A stretch of DNA of 64,000 nt from Spirometra erinaceieuropaei (lineage: Eukaryota; Platyhelminthes; Cestoda; Diphyllobothriidea; Diphyllobothriidae), in contig CACRXP010000223.1 of NCBI GenBank assembly GCA_902702965.1, forward strand, positions 176,200 through 240,199, read 5' to 3'. Every line of letters begins with the position of its first letter. The stretch's first letter is position 1. The notes beneath the pieces were generated by a model, which searched no databases, had not been told where the DNA came from, and saw nothing but the letters and a program-made list of their open reading frames with translations. Of this stretch, positions 1 through 13,100 are shown piece after piece. A program made the position numbers and the translations under genes.

Positions 1-1285
1 GGTCTCATATCTAAATCAGCAAAATCTGTTCGCAGCCAATTATCTGCAGGTTAAAACAAAGGAGAGAGTGCACCGATCGGGCTCCGCTAATACCTTGAAT
101 ACTTTGGCAAGCATGTGTTTAAGTAAATGCAGTTTGTGATGTAAAATATTTCTTTAAATTATATTAGTGATTTTTCCATTGAAGCAGAAGACGGGTTTCT
201 AGGATGATTTTTAGAATGTGAATCGATCGATGAGCTGACAGTTGTATTCGCCTGACGTTTCGGATTCATACGCGAACTTGTCGTCAGAGACAACAAGAGA
301 TACGAGTAGTGAGCGCACAACGGAGGTAGTATCTGTAGCGCGCAGTCGCTATTTGATCCCATATCTATCAACAGTAGCTGTCTCTGCATTTACCATAAAC
401 GGTTGTGCTTGGTGTGATTATTCCCTGCTTGCCTGTATCTAGTTTGGTAATTGTCGCAGTTCCATCAACAGTGTTCGACATTGGCATGATAGTATCAGTT
501 TTCGCACACGCACTGTCCTGTCGAATGACCCTCAGGTGGAGATTTGACGTCATTTCTCCACCTCGCTGTCCGGCGCTAGGTCATCAATATGCACGGAAAT
601 CCCCCATACTGTCTGACGTTGTTACTTTGCTCACAACCACGCCAAATCCGGTAAGAGACTCCAGCCGTTTCTGCTGTGGCAATGGGAATTTCGACCTCAT
701 TGACTGACGTATGATTGTTATCTATGGTCAGTGGCGATCACTTATCATATAAGTACTCAATATTACTAGTGATGAAATTGCGGCATTCATGCCACCGGAT
801 AGGGGTAACTGAGCAGTCATCGCACCAAGTACGACCGTTTCGCAGGCGGCAGGAGCTGAGACTCATGGCTACTGTGTCTTCTATAAACCACAAGCTTCCT
901 GAATCCACTACCTTATCTTTTCCTGGCTCTGATGACGTGTCCCTGAGGGAGTCCGAACATTTAGGTGAATAAAGTTTTGATTCTGCTTTCCAGTCTCCTT
1001 CTTCCCTTTTATGTTTTAACTTGTCGCATCCCGTTTACGGCCAGGGCATGGCTGCCTAAAGGATATTTTTGCGGTTTGGGAGTGGCACATATCCCGTTAC
1101 GTCCTTTCGTCGAAATGCGTAGCTTTTATGTAAAACACAGGTTAAATGAGTAATTTGCTGAGTTTAATGGGTTAGATTAGACAATCATCGCATCTTTTCA
1201 GCCAAGCAACATTTATCTGGCCGTAGCCTGTGCGTGGATTAGTATCTATATGACTGAACTGGCAATACGAATCCACGGGATTTTA
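1..1285. other. No gene identified (window start)
   Basis: Several short open frames overlap on both strands between 159 and 1153. Minus-strand pieces at about 370-970 look faintly like broken extracellular-domain coding sequence but have stops in every frame. Nothing can be named. Confidence 0.4.
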
Positions 1286-1289
1286 GTAC

Positions 1290-2110
1290 ATTGCCAGCCA
1301 TGCAACGCCCAGTGTAGCTCATGAAATGTTTGCCGGATAACCGGAGGGCGTTTTCCGTTGGAAAGGATTACTTATAGTGACGTGATTATCTCGCTGCATA
1401 ATGCCGAGACATTTTAATCCCGACAAAATGCCGGCTTTTGTTTTTGTCTCCAGCCGCGTGTAAAAACCCGACCTGACATAACGTATACATTTTGCCATTT
1501 ATTTTGGTACCCTTACACATTTAAATTTTTTATGCGGAAAAATGCATAAAATGTCTACTCCAGGTTTTCATTCTCTAGAAAATTACGTCTGTAAATCTTA
1601 TACCCGAGAGTAGGGTGTCTTTCCGTTGTAGGAAATTGTGTAATTATGAGATGGACATGACTATGAAGTGTCCATTCAGATGGCTGATGTGTCTGTTGAT
1701 CAGTACTCCCTGTAAAGGACAAACTGTGGTCCACGTGCATTAAAATCGCATGAGTCCTATATGCTTTCTTCTTAGTGACATAAAGCAGTGCATGATTCTC
1801 CTCTCATGGAGGACCTAAACCTTGTACGTTAGTAACCCTGGACGCTGGTGCGATGACTGGTTCAGTACAAAATTAATTGGAAATTGAAAACGCTTTCTAA
1901 AATCAAAGTTAACTCCTTCTCGAGTAAGACGTTCGGAGAGGACGTAAGATTCTACAAAATAATTACAAGCCCAGATATTTTTATGCTGTTTTATACACTA
2001 TATGTTTAAATTTGTAAAGGCGTCATACAGCAATATGCAAATAATTCCTTCTAATCGAAAACGGGCCTAAGTTATTCACTAAACACTTTATGAGATACGC
2101 CACCTACAGG
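1290..2110. mobile_element. Degenerate foldback-element copy
   Basis: The left part (1318-1580) follows the left arm of the long-inverted-repeat family: CTCATGAAATGTTTGCC, then GTTTTCCGTTGGAAAGGATT, ATGCCGGCTTTTG and a TTTTATGCGGAAAAATGCAT stretch. The right part (about 1905-2095) has the complementary blocks, ending CCTTCTAATCGAAAACG and TTATGAGATACGCC. About 150 bp of the right arm is missing, and divergence is much higher than in copies A-D. Confidence 0.65.
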
Positions 2111-5100
2111 GAGAAGACCGCCTGGTTATTTAAAAATCCGGCAACACAGGCCATTTACCAGCCGGAAAACCGATAGAATTGTTGTCATCCGATTACAATT
2201 GAAAGTGTGCAGTTGCATCTTCTACGAAGTTTTACATATCAGCTTATAACTCGCGAAGGATAACAGTAAGGGTAAAAGAGTTGCCGGCAGCATTTTATTA
2301 CCAGACTTATCACGGTTGTCTGTTTTGCCTTTTATAGCAAAATGCACTGAAAAAAAATAATTTCACTGCATGGCGAGGACAGTCGCAGTCCCTTATCTGG
2401 TACAGACAGAGCGGTAGTAGGGGGATATCTCGGGCTGAAATGATTATTTTCCTGCTTCCATCTCTAAATTAATTTTCTTTATGTGAGTTTTTCATGCCCC
2501 TTTGTAAAATTTCTGCAGTTTCAATGTGCTCAGTCTATCAAAGAATTCCTCTGAATTTAAGCATGCATATAAGCAACACAGTATTCCATAACATGTTAAT
2601 TTTTTGCAAAATCCTTTTCAGTGCTAAAACTGAACTAATTTGTTGTCTTAAAACTGCATCTTCCCATGAAAAATAACTGCGCATTGTGTCATGAGGGGGT
2701 TGAACACCCAAATGAGATCATAGGTTTATATTACAACTAGATCCTCACCCATTTGTCATTTATCTAAGCAGTGAGCATCCCATATCAGCATTTTCTTCTT
2801 GCTTTAATTTTTCAACAGTTGGGCACAATTAATTTTGAAAAACGAAACGGCACCAAAACAGCGTCTACCTAACCACTAACATTATTAATAGTCGGACATG
2901 CGAAAACTTATTTAACCGAAACGCTGCTCCCCGCTGCCTTATTGAACAAAACCGGTTTCATCGTTCTATAGCAAATAAAATAGTTGAAGCCCGTCTGAAT
3001 TAAAGCGGGTAGGGGTAAGGGGAGGTAAAATCAGCTCAAACTTTATAACTAGAAAAAACTTGATAACTCATTTACAGAGAACCCGCACTCAAGAGCAATA
3101 GAATTCTTTTAAGTTACAATATTTTAAGTTCATTTCCAACTGTCATACCCCGCTACGCAGCTCAAACAAAGCCATAAAAGGAGCCGCGAATTTTGATTTA
3201 GATCTGACAGTCGATATAACGAAACCATGAAATGAGAATCTGCAGTGTGCCAAAAAATTTCCTGGAAGTAATAAAAGAACGGGAAAGCGCGTTCTCATTT
3301 TGTGGGATGTAGACTGAACGGACAAGAACAAAGTTCGCGAATTACGAAGGTTATAAGAAATGCACAGATTTAACTAAAACCTACGAACTTGGGCTTTTTC
3401 AAAATGATGTTATCTTCAAGATGATAAGCTCGCTGTTTGCCTTTCCATCAGTCTGATTTATTTATAACATCGGGTCATACTGCACAAAAGTTAACCAGCC
3501 CAAGGCATCATACGATGCACTGTATTCGTTCTACTATAACCCGTTTACTGCTTTATATGCACTCGCTCGTCCGCGTACACTAGACTGGAAAGAGTAACCC
3601 AACAGTACGGGCTATAATTATGCCGCTCACAGTCACCCTAAGCAAGCGCAGAGCAAATGGCGAAAAAGGCATCTCAACAATCACCCAGTACATATGCTGA
3701 CAAGATACGTCGGTCCTCCTGTCAGGCTTCAACAACTTCTTCTTGGTCTGATCTTAATGGTGCTCCAAAACAGTTGAGATCCGAGCCGCCTCCTCCCAAC
3801 CTTTTCTTTATGTATGAGACCCTGGTCCTTTGTGCACGGACCAGGGAGTGTGTGGCACTCCTAGGTACTGGTTCACTCCAGGCCACACACAGGCGCCCGA
3901 CCCCGCCTTCGGTCTTCTCGGCAGATGCAGCGCAGCCCAACTATTAACGTAAACTGATTCACGTGCGAGCAATCGGTTTTACGCTTGTCTTGCTCTAAGT
4001 CGCACAATGTACATTGTAGTAAACAACGATCTAGCTGTCGTGTATTTTGAGATTATGTCGAACTGGTCCTCTTGCGTGCAATACCCATTGCATACGCACT
4101 AATGCTTTGCTACTGAAGTTGAGGAGACTCAGAATTGATTTTATGCAGCATTTAAGGTTAGAACTGACATATTTTGGTATGGACACTTAGCTGTTCAACT
4201 GTTTACTATCCACAGACTAGACTACAGAGGCCTCTTAGGACATTTACAGTTTTTTTTAGACTTTTGCCTCCACGTTGGAAAGTTATGACTGGCAGTCAAA
4301 AGAACAAATCACAACTCTCTTCCAAAGATTCTGCTCTTATAAAAAAATGGTTTCATAGAATTGTTTGACATTTATTCCCTACAAACCGTTCATAGTCCTC
4401 TGAAGACTTCTGGCACCGTGTACGTTTCAAGTAAGACGCTAAAATTTGTTATCCTAGGCGTATAATGCACAGCTGCATCAGGGAGCGACAATTTCGAATA
4501 TGCCTTCCTGATTGTCTGTTGTGCAAATTGTTTATGCATGTTATGGCAGACCAGACGAGCGCAGCTATTAGGTGCAGTTTGCGCCTAATCATTCATTCCA
4601 CATAAAAATGTGAATTATCGTGTGCCCTCGATATTTGAGTTCTGAAACTTGAATACTCAGTGCAGGAAGGGATTTATTGACAAATTGGTGAAATGTAAAA
4701 ACTGAATATGTTATACCAAAGTCCAATAAGGGACTTATTAGATAATAGGTTGCTGTATTGCTCTTTTCAACTAACACCAAGCATATCGTGCCAGAATTGT
4801 CAACTCAGTTTGCACGACAATAAACTTGAATGTTTTTTGATCTCTCAAGAGAAGGTCTGGCAGTTTCAAGCATCGTGTAGAGGTTGAACTGCTTGGTAGC
4901 CTAATTTTTGGCTTAACCCATCCTGAAAGTAAGCATGTCCAAAAGTTATAAGACAGTTGAGACATAGAAACACCTTTAGGGGCGTATCGAAAAGTGTCAA
5001 AGTCGCCCATACTGGAACTACGCCTGCCAGATTTACAGCTTCACATTAAGTGCACGACCCTGCTCAGAGCAAATAGCACGAAGCAAACATTAAATCTTTA

Positions 5101-5340
5101 GAAGCTTTCACCGGGACTACCAACGCTCGTGAAGGAACATTGACGGTGAAACGGCATGTCGCTGGGAAAATATCGTTACGACTTATAGGTTGCAGCCCTC
5201 TGTCCTGCCTGCAAAGTGACAGTCTGAAACACTATCCAGAGGATTCTTTAGAGTTGATCTAAGTTTGCTGCACGCGGAAACCGTAAAAAAGTACTGAAGA
5301 CGAAAGAGTATGCGGTCGTCTAAAGTTGGTTTTTAATAAC
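2111..5340. other. No gene identified
   Basis: AT-rich, short open frames only. A GC-richer 3700-3950 section is open on both strands (3657-3947 plus, 3722-3940 minus) but has no recognised motif and contains a local hairpin CCTGGTCCTTTGTGCACGGA/CCAGG. Confidence 0.45.
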
Positions 5341-5348
5341 TTGCTGCC

Positions 5349-5885
5349 TTGAATATGCTCCATTTTCTCTTATTCACGCATTTTCCACCTGAAAATGCCG
5401 CTAGCTCCTCCACTGATACTGCATCGGCCACCAAACTCCAACAGTTCTCCTCAATGCTGTCTGCCCACCGGCTCCAAAAAGTTGACTTCCCCAGGGCCCA
5501 GCAGTTTACCGCCAGCTGTCAGTTTGCAGCTTCTTACTCCACTCCGACCGTATTTGAGACAGGCTGTCGACCAAATACCACACCCACAACAGAAGAGGAT
5601 GAGTTGACGGGAGCTGCCAAAAAGCTTTCGACCTCGTGTTCTTCCATAGCCGTATTTTTCGAAAATCCCGAGGATGGAGCATTGGAGGACCTCTGTTACC
5701 TTTCGGTCTCTGCTTCCCAGCCCTCTCTGTATGGAAATGCTTGGTTACACGCCGAAACTTCGCCAGACTGGTCACAGAGGCGGTTCCGATTTGATCAAGC
5801 AAAGCAGATAAGTGTCCTCACGGGCAGCATGAATATTTTGGTAAGGAAGGCTGCTTGGCTCAAATCAAAAAGAAACCACGTTTGA
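5349..5885 (+). CDS. Unidentified 178-codon open frame
   Basis: A Ser/Thr/Ala-rich frame with no stop for 537 nt. A good donor-like GTAAGGAA lies at 5841, within the frame, so it could be an internal exon reading up to that point. A matching acceptor upstream was not convincing. No domain, signal peptide or membrane segment recognised. It stops about 90 bp before foldback copy A. It may be chance or an exon of an unknown gene. Confidence 0.2.
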   Translation: MNMLHFLLFTHFPPENAASSSTDTASATKLQQFSSMLSAHRLQKVDFPRAQQFTASCQFAASYSTPTVFETGCRPNTTPTTEEDELTGAAKKLSTSCSSIAVFFENPEDGALEDLCYLSVSASQPSLYGNAWLHAETSPDWSQRRFRFDQAKQISVLTGSMNILVRKAAWLKSKRNHV

Positions 5886-5974
5886 GTTCTTGTTCTGGTA
5901 CATATGAAACCCATCCCAAAGATAAAAAAGGTAGCTGAAACAGCGATTTGACGAGCGGTTTATGGCGACAAGAA

Positions 5975-6937
5975 AGTACATAGATGAGCTGGCTCATGAA
6001 ATGTCAGCTGAAATTCTAATATGTGCTTAGGGCTCGAAAAGATTACTTCAACAGGATTGTTATAATAATCACCTTGCAGTATAATCTCAGGATGATTCAG
6101 TTACTGCAGAGTGCCGGCTTTTGAACGAACTTCTTTCTGACGGCCTGCAAGAACAACATTCGGCAAAAAATGACTACTTATGTAGTATGCATTTTTCCCA
6201 TTGATTTTGATGCCCTTATAAATTCGAATATATTTCATAGAAAACATGCATAGAATATCCAATCTTTTACGCATTTAGTAGGAAGTTACGTCTTCTGTAT
6301 ATTTTAAACTTGAAGGAAAAGCGTAATTTTGTTTTAAAAAAGCTTGACGTGACGATTGCTTTCAGAGTTCCAAACTACAAGCAGTAAATTTTCCCTCTAC
6401 GGAAAAGCATACATTTCTATAAGGTTATAAAGGAAATCATATGGGGTTCATAAAATTTGGCAGTGGATTTGAGCCGTATTGTAAACTGTATAAGCAACGT
6501 TAGTAAATGCAGAGACACGACTTTTATAAACGGGCATTTCACAATCTTTAAAAATCTCATGATTACAAAATTTCTAATACCAAATTTCACTCTTCCTTCA
6601 GGTATAAAATATAAAGATGACGTAATTTCCTATCAAATAAGTAAAAGAATGGACATTCTTTGCATGTTTTCTACGAAGTATATTTGAAATTATAAGGGAA
6701 TCAAAATCAATGGGAAAAATTCGTACTATATAAGTAGTCATTTTTTGCCGACTGTTGTTTTTGCAGGCGGTCAGAAAGAAGTTCGTTCAAAAGCCGGTAC
6801 CCTTCAGTAACTGAATCATCCTGAGATTACGCTGTAAGATAAGTAATATTACAACCCTGTTTGGGTAGTCATTTCGCGACGAAAACATATTTTAGAATTT
6901 TGGCTAACATTTCATGATTTAGTCCATCTGTGCATCA
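5975..6937 (+). mobile_element. Long-inverted-repeat (foldback) element, copy A
   Basis: The left arm (about 5975-6350) and right arm (about 6590-6937) are imperfect reverse complements. Shared blocks include the TCATGAAATG near each end, AATCTCAGGATGATTCAGTT, and the ACTTAYRTAGT motif. Between the arms is a core of roughly 240 bp that is not self-complementary. It contains the block CATATGGGGTTCATAAAATT (6438-6457), which is also found in the other copies. There is no substantial open frame, so the element is non-coding and must depend on another element to move. Confidence 0.88.
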
Positions 6938-7319
6938 TATAATTTTCTGCTCGAATTAGCCATTTAACATGAAGACGGAAAACCGTACATCCGTAGTAAC
7001 TATTCAAACTAATAACTGATCGAAACTCCTATTCTAAGTCAAATGCCGAAATCTCAAGACGGAAAAATCGAAGCGGCATGACTGAATGCTGCCCGCGCTG
7101 GACAAGTCCTCACTCTAATCCTAAGTCTCAGACTTGAATGACTTCTCTCCCCCTCGCCATGTGCACCCTCATACTAGACCCATGTTTCATGTTACCTATT
7201 ACGTTTTGTCTCTCTAGGTCGATCATTGATTGAACAGTTTGCCTCGTCATATAATTATACAATGACCAGAAGACGAAGATGCAAGCACTTTTATATGCAA
7301 TGACCGTGTGCAGCTGAAT

Positions 7320-7445
7320 GAGAGGTAGAATGATATTACCGACAAAGGCAAGGGAGACTGATTGGGCTCGAGAGAGTGTCCATAAGGCACAACGGAACAG
7401 GTGAGTTCCGTAAGAACGATCGGTGGGTGCCACCTACCATTGGAT
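7320..7445 (-). mobile_element. SINE-like repeat (family with 15.7-kb copies)
   Basis: On the minus strand the order is TCCGTTGTGCC, CTCTCTCGAGCCCA, then CAGTCTCCCTTGCCTTTGTC and GGTAATATCATT. The same blocks occur in order at 15641-15720 and 15960-16010, although the tRNA-like middle is absent here. That fits a deleted or composite copy. Confidence 0.65.
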
Positions 7446-8089
7446 GAGAGGTCTCGAAATTTATGACGTCAGTAAATACTGCATGCTTTGTCGCCTTTTT
7501 CTTAGAATAGCAAACTGACGTACAACGGTTGGATGGTTGAATCAGAACTGCCCAGTCAATAATCACGTTCAGAGGAAATTCTAACCTGACGGTATATTTA
7601 GTGTTTTTCCTAATCAAACTATTTTAGACTGAGCTCGTGGAAGTTTCCTACGTTTTAGGCTTCATCACGCAGGACTTTCCACGAGAAGATAATTTAATTT
7701 TTGGAAAAAACTACGCTAGCTTCTTCAAAATGATCTCCACTTTTGAAGACAGAACAATTTAATAAACTTTAGAAAAACTTGTGCGAAAATTAGTTGTTTC
7801 TATTCAGGATGAAATTACATATTCTGTAGGTTTACAAAAATGTATCTGAAATGACGTCGAAATGAGTAGCATCAAAAATCCCATTAGTGTGAAAATTCAG
7901 TATTGAAAAAAAACATTTTAGAAAGAAAATTAGTCTAAGCATTAGAAAATGCCAAGGTAAAAAGACTGTTACATTTTTAGGACTTTCCAAAGTTTTTCCA
8001 GTCTATTGGAATTCAAAAATACGCCGTAGAATAAATTGGTAGTTCCGAATCCAGGGAAATGGGCCTGTTAAAGATACTGCCCACTTCAT

Positions 8090-8510
8090 GCTGACAGCTT
8101 AACCATCGCAAACGACGGCGTTCATCGTGCGCTCCACGGAGTGAGAGCAGGTCGGTGACTTGTTACTTAACTAGTTTACAGTGAGGAGACTTGAGTGGCA
8201 TCAACCGCACTCTGTCCTCTTTTACCCACCTGGCTCCGACAGGAAGGCAATACGACGACCGTAGGTAGGTGCGGGCGCAGTGATTGAAAATTAAACAGCC
8301 TGTCTGCGACTACTGCATTTTACCTGGCTCCCACAGTACTTACAAGTTTTAATGAGAGCAATACGGTTATCACATGCATGCAAGTGTCAGGAAGACCACA
8401 TTAAGAAGGATCGACTACAGCCTCACTACCAGTCCTGAGAAGGACAGAGTATACCGTCATTTGGGTAATCTTTCAAGCCAGAATATTAGCGCATCGCGAT
8501 AGATTCAAGC
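8090..8510 (+). repeat. Dispersed repeat R-S, shortened divergent copy
   Basis: GTGCGCTCCACGGAGTGAGA, then GCAGGTCGGTGACTTG and TAGTTTACAGTGAGGAGACT, follow the R copy at 35.7 kb. GACCACATTAAGAAGGATCG to GGTAATCTTTCAAGCCAGAA follows the S part at 47.46 kb. The middle is shorter than in the 46.8-kb copy. Confidence 0.55.
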
Positions 8511-9794
8511 GCGTCCAATTTCCCATAATGACAAATAGACAGGTTTTGGGTAATTATGGATTCTTCGCTTTAAACCTCCTCCAAGTTGCCTGTCAGAGTC
8601 TATCAACTGGCTGATGCTGAGACCAGGCGCAGCTGTTGACGCGGAGTGAATGCCTACGTCTTGGTGTACCGCCACACCCCTCCCGGGTGCGGCAGTACTT
8701 ACGAGCTCGTGTGGGCTCTGCCTGGCTAGATTAGCGTGTGCAGTGAGGCAATCTGACTCTGGTTTTGATCCAGTGCGTAGCCCGTTTCGAGAACCACTAC
8801 TCCATATCACCGAGGGAGTCATAAACTGTGAAATTTTTTTACTATTATTCCAGCAGCACCAGATACGAGCATTTCATATGGCCGTTGAGGGCCAATGCAA
8901 CACTTTAAATGATTCACCATGGAAGTTTGCGCATCCAAGTTACTGACAGTCCTTTTTTGTGTGTCTGAACTACATAGGGTAAATAAACATCTCCTATCTC
9001 AACATTGGCGCTGACAGAAATGTCCAGTACAAACCATGCAACTATGAGCAAATCCGTGACAAAAGGCTTTTGGCCAGGACAGTTACACTTCAATAGGACG
9101 CCCTCCGAATCCATATGTCTTCCAGAGTCACGTACATGACGAGTTTAAAAAAAATTCATTGATACTTGCCTTCCTCCGTCCATTGTTTTGTCATAATTCG
9201 GTGAGTAGATTGAGAAACACAAATGCAGGCCAGCACACAGAAACCAAGCCACAATTTCAATTATCGGCAAAAAAGTGAGCCAGTTCCACTAGTTGTGGTG
9301 AGGTTAATTTTAAATGACATGTTTCTTTAAGTCCTCTGAAAGGGCTAGATGCCACCTTTCATTTTCTGCTTGTGAGTTTTAATTTATTCAAAATGGAGGA
9401 GGCGTTGTTACGTAGTCAACTGCGCAGGTCATTCGCAATAGTTAGGACAGGTTTAGCGGCCTAAATCCTGATCGGCCAAACGCGACCGGTAAGATCAATT
9501 CGGTAGTAAATGACAAAGAAACTGCGAAATATCATCACTGGAAGGGATATTGTACGATAAGGCAAAACATTTAGCGGGAAAAAATAATATCAGAGTAAAT
9601 GGCCTACGAAAAACCAAATAGCGAAAAAACGACTGTGTTTATCCTTTTTCCATATTTTCATATTTTTTTCATATTTTCAATTTCCTGTAAAAAGCATGAT
9701 TATATGCAGGACAACGATATGCTCGACTCTCACAACGCGTGTAACCACAGCAGCTGGATGGACAGTTTACACCTCTAAGCGATGCTTTTTGTCC

Positions 9795-10140
9795 TCAACA
9801 GTTTTCGGTCGCCTTCAAAAGAGCGATAATTGATGGCCGCACCATGTTTTCTGGTAGCTTATTCCAGAGGCTGATGAGCAGTGTATTCAAGATTCTCTGC
9901 CTAATTCTCGTCTTTGATTGCTATTTGAAACATTCGAATCGGCGTTCTCAGAGAATGTAGTAATGACTGAGCTAAAGGATCAAACCCCGAGTAGCATTGT
10001 CGGTAACACGAATTTTCTCGGATTTTTCGATGAGAGCAGCATGAAACGACATTTGCTTTGAGGTAATGCGATGAAAATTTCGTAAATAATACGCTGCTGG
10101 CAGATGTTCCAGGCAATAAAAAGTCGAGTTTTGGCACCCG
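9795..10140 (-). pseudogene. LINE C-terminal fragment
   Basis: The minus strand gives KTRIRQRILNTLLISLWNKL followed by PENMVRPSIIALLKATEN and a stop at 9795-9797. This is the usual closing motif of CR1/jockey-type LINE ORFs (RVxNLWNxLPExVV...SFK). Upstream, in another frame, LLHSLRTPIRMFQ resembles the preceding segment. An upstream reverse transcriptase was not found between 10.2 and 11 kb. Confidence 0.6.
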
Positions 10141-10144
10141 GTTC

Positions 10145-13100
10145 TTCCTAGAAATTTCGCCTCACGGACGAGTTATGGTGGTCAGACCAACAAGCAGCAT
10201 GAGGGTTAAGCAAAAAGTCACATAAACAGCGTCCGCACGTCATTCAGTGGGAGTCTGGAAGCGCCTTCCTATAAGGAAGAGGTCATTGCATATCTGTGTA
10301 GTAGACCCGGAGCTTTGCTCCCAGGAGGCAACTTTTTCTGAATTAATCATTCTCCGCGTAACAACAGCCGCGGAGGCAGTTCGCAGAGTTGTTGAGTACG
10401 CACAAACCATGACACTCGAATTTCTGAGCCACTGTCCAGACCATCAAGGAGGAAAGAAAATTCTTCGCGATCATATTCATTGATTCTACTGGTAGGAGGC
10501 AGCTTGCATTCAGGGATAAAGCCAGACTTGCATAACCAATTAGATTCTGTCGTAAACTTGATTATACAATGGTAATTTATGTCCTCTTCATATTTTCCCT
10601 TGGTAATCATTTGTTTTCATAATTTTTGCGTTTTATCATACTTCCCTTTTTGGCATCCTTATAACATAATTGAAGAGACTGCTGCGTTCTACGAACTTTA
10701 CTTTCCCAGACGTGGAAGTTTTTATTACTGTGAGTTGGAGGCTGATATCTGGCCTTTCCCTTATTCAAGTCCATCGTTGGAACTGAATGTAACACAAAGA
10801 CTTTCTTCGCCATCTGTTGGAACTATGCAACAAGAGGTGACAGCTAAGGAACAGTAAATATTTATTGTCATCGATGAGTCGAATTTCCAGCCTCCGTTAA
10901 ACAGTACTACGTTTTGCGTGTTCAACTTTTCGTCTTCGTCTGAAGTGTCAATACCTGCCTTCCAATCATGGATGTGGTCGCGGTTATGATTGCGAAATTT
11001 TTCAATGACTTTGCGGAACATTCTCCGGCACTATTTCTTTACCCCTAGGTGTAAAGACAGGAGAACATTCAATCGGAATTTTTGTTTCCAAAGCCCTGCA
11101 TTGAACGAAAAATCGAAGCCCAGTGTTCACCAAATTGTCCATCGCCTATTTATGTGTCTTTATTGATGATTCACGTCCGTGTGTTAGGACACGTATATCA
11201 CGAGTTCCCAGACTTCTCGAATGTGTCCTGCACTTTTTGCTGGTTTGGTTAGGGCAGTTTCGACAGTAACATCCAAAACAGCGTTCTGTTGATAATCAGC
11301 GCACAGCGATTCATGCATTTTCCCTCTGCTTGTGGAGTGTTCGGCAATATGTCGCTCAACGATAAGGATGCTTATCCGTAATTTCCAACTAACTTGATAA
11401 ATGTCAGGCAGCTTCCATTACGAAACTCTCTCTTTCTCTCAGGATATCATCTATGTTTTGGCCGACCGGACACTGAAAAACCCCAGTTCACGTTTGCCTT
11501 CGTTCTGGGTTTCCCGCTGGGCAGTGACAAACAAAGCCACTTTGTTCTACACACTCGAAGAGGTTGTAACACCGGTCGGAAAGCGTGGCGATTCTAATAT
11601 GAGGATCACGGAAATTCTTGGGGCCACATCAACTGCAGGCGAAGGGAAAGTTTTACATGAAGATAATAAGTAAGCTATTTGAACAGCTGTGCCGAAGTTC
11701 TCAAGCATTATCTTATATGCTACCTTGTCAGACGTTTTTCAAGAGACAGATTTCGTCATACAGTTTAAAACTTCATTTGGAATATTTCGTGTAAATGACA
11801 ACGCTGAGATCCAGTATGAATATTGTTAATAAAATCGAAGGCGCCTAAGGTATAAGTAGATCACAATTTTTGTTTCCTTCCAGTTCGGTGTAAGGCGTGT
11901 GGATTTTACACGAATGTTTATCCGTTTTTGAAATCCTCGTAGGAGATCAAAAGCCTTCCTGTCTACGCTGAAGGAAAATTGACCTGCTAACAATCCTCGC
12001 CCTTTCTGTCACCCATAACTACCAAGTTACGTAATTACTACGATTTAAACTTCTTGCGTTGTCCTTGTGGAAGCTATGAGTAGTAAGTTCAGTAACCCAG
12101 CGCGAGCAATATAAAAGAAACCACCTTAAAGGACAAGTCCGGAAATTTTATTGAAAGTTACAGTTTCACAACACAATACTCGGAAATCTGATTGCATTCC
12201 AACTTTTCTTCATTTCGCATGTCAGTGCAGTTTGAAATCAAAGGAGACTTCATTCATTGTTTGATAGCATCTTCATCACCCTTTCGCAGAATTCTTACCA
12301 GAGACATTACAAAAATAAAAACCTGTTTCTTAGACTTTCCATTGCTCTGTAGTCCAATTTTGATGTGCTGGTCATTCGGTCGAACGACTCTGTGCAGCAG
12401 CACTTAGAAATAATCTAAAGCAAAGATCAAATTATAATTCTCTACCTAGTAATTATAGATAAAACAAAGTCAGAGGAAGCGCAAAGTTCACATTTGCGGT
12501 TTGAAGCTTAAGGAAATTTGCAAAAAGTATGCCTGAACTTTTAGTTCCCATCTGTGTTGGTGACGTGTTAAACTGTTCTATGTGAAACAGTAGATAACGC
12601 ACCCCTGGATTTAACGCTACTATCTTAGAAATTCGAAAGTATTGTTTGGACTCGAATTGAATAACCGACATTTGGAAGAATTCCGCTAGGACGTTTGCAC
12701 TAAAAACAAGAGTGAATTTGACAGATTCTGTTGCAGAGACTTTGCTAATTTCCTCCATAGTCTATACAGGCATCGTTCTTAAGAACTGCCACGCATGTTT
12801 TCAAGTGCTTGCAGTCCCATGAAGCAGAATCCACCTCAAGTAAACCTGAATTCCGGCAGCCATGTGGCAATTCTATTTAGTCCTGAAACCCCGGCGGGGG
12901 AGTCTCAAAAGAGATGGTCACATCAATTTTATTTTTCTGGCATAATTTCCCATCATGACCACATCGCAGTCGCACAGTTTTCATTTTCCGTTCGTACTTA
13001 AAAACTACAGCATGCCGATCAGAGACCCTTCAAATACGGTATTTTAAAATGATCAGGCTAGATCATTCGACAGTAAGTAACAAGAAATTCATCTCAAAAA

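Larger units (their letters stand above)
6940..9790. other. Mostly unannotated; repeats at 7.3 and 8.1-8.5 kb
   Basis: Apart from the SINE-like and R-S repeats listed separately, only short shadow frames are seen. The 8505-8946 stretch is open on both strands without motif. Confidence 0.4.

Noticed and set aside
360..970. Minus-strand fragments resembling extracellular (fibronectin III-like) domains
   Set aside because: The resemblance is limited to short stretches with stops and frame changes; no conserved core could be followed.
5975..6937. Foldback arms as an assembly artefact
   Set aside because: Four independent copies with different divergence, distinct flanks and a shared unique core argue for a real element family.
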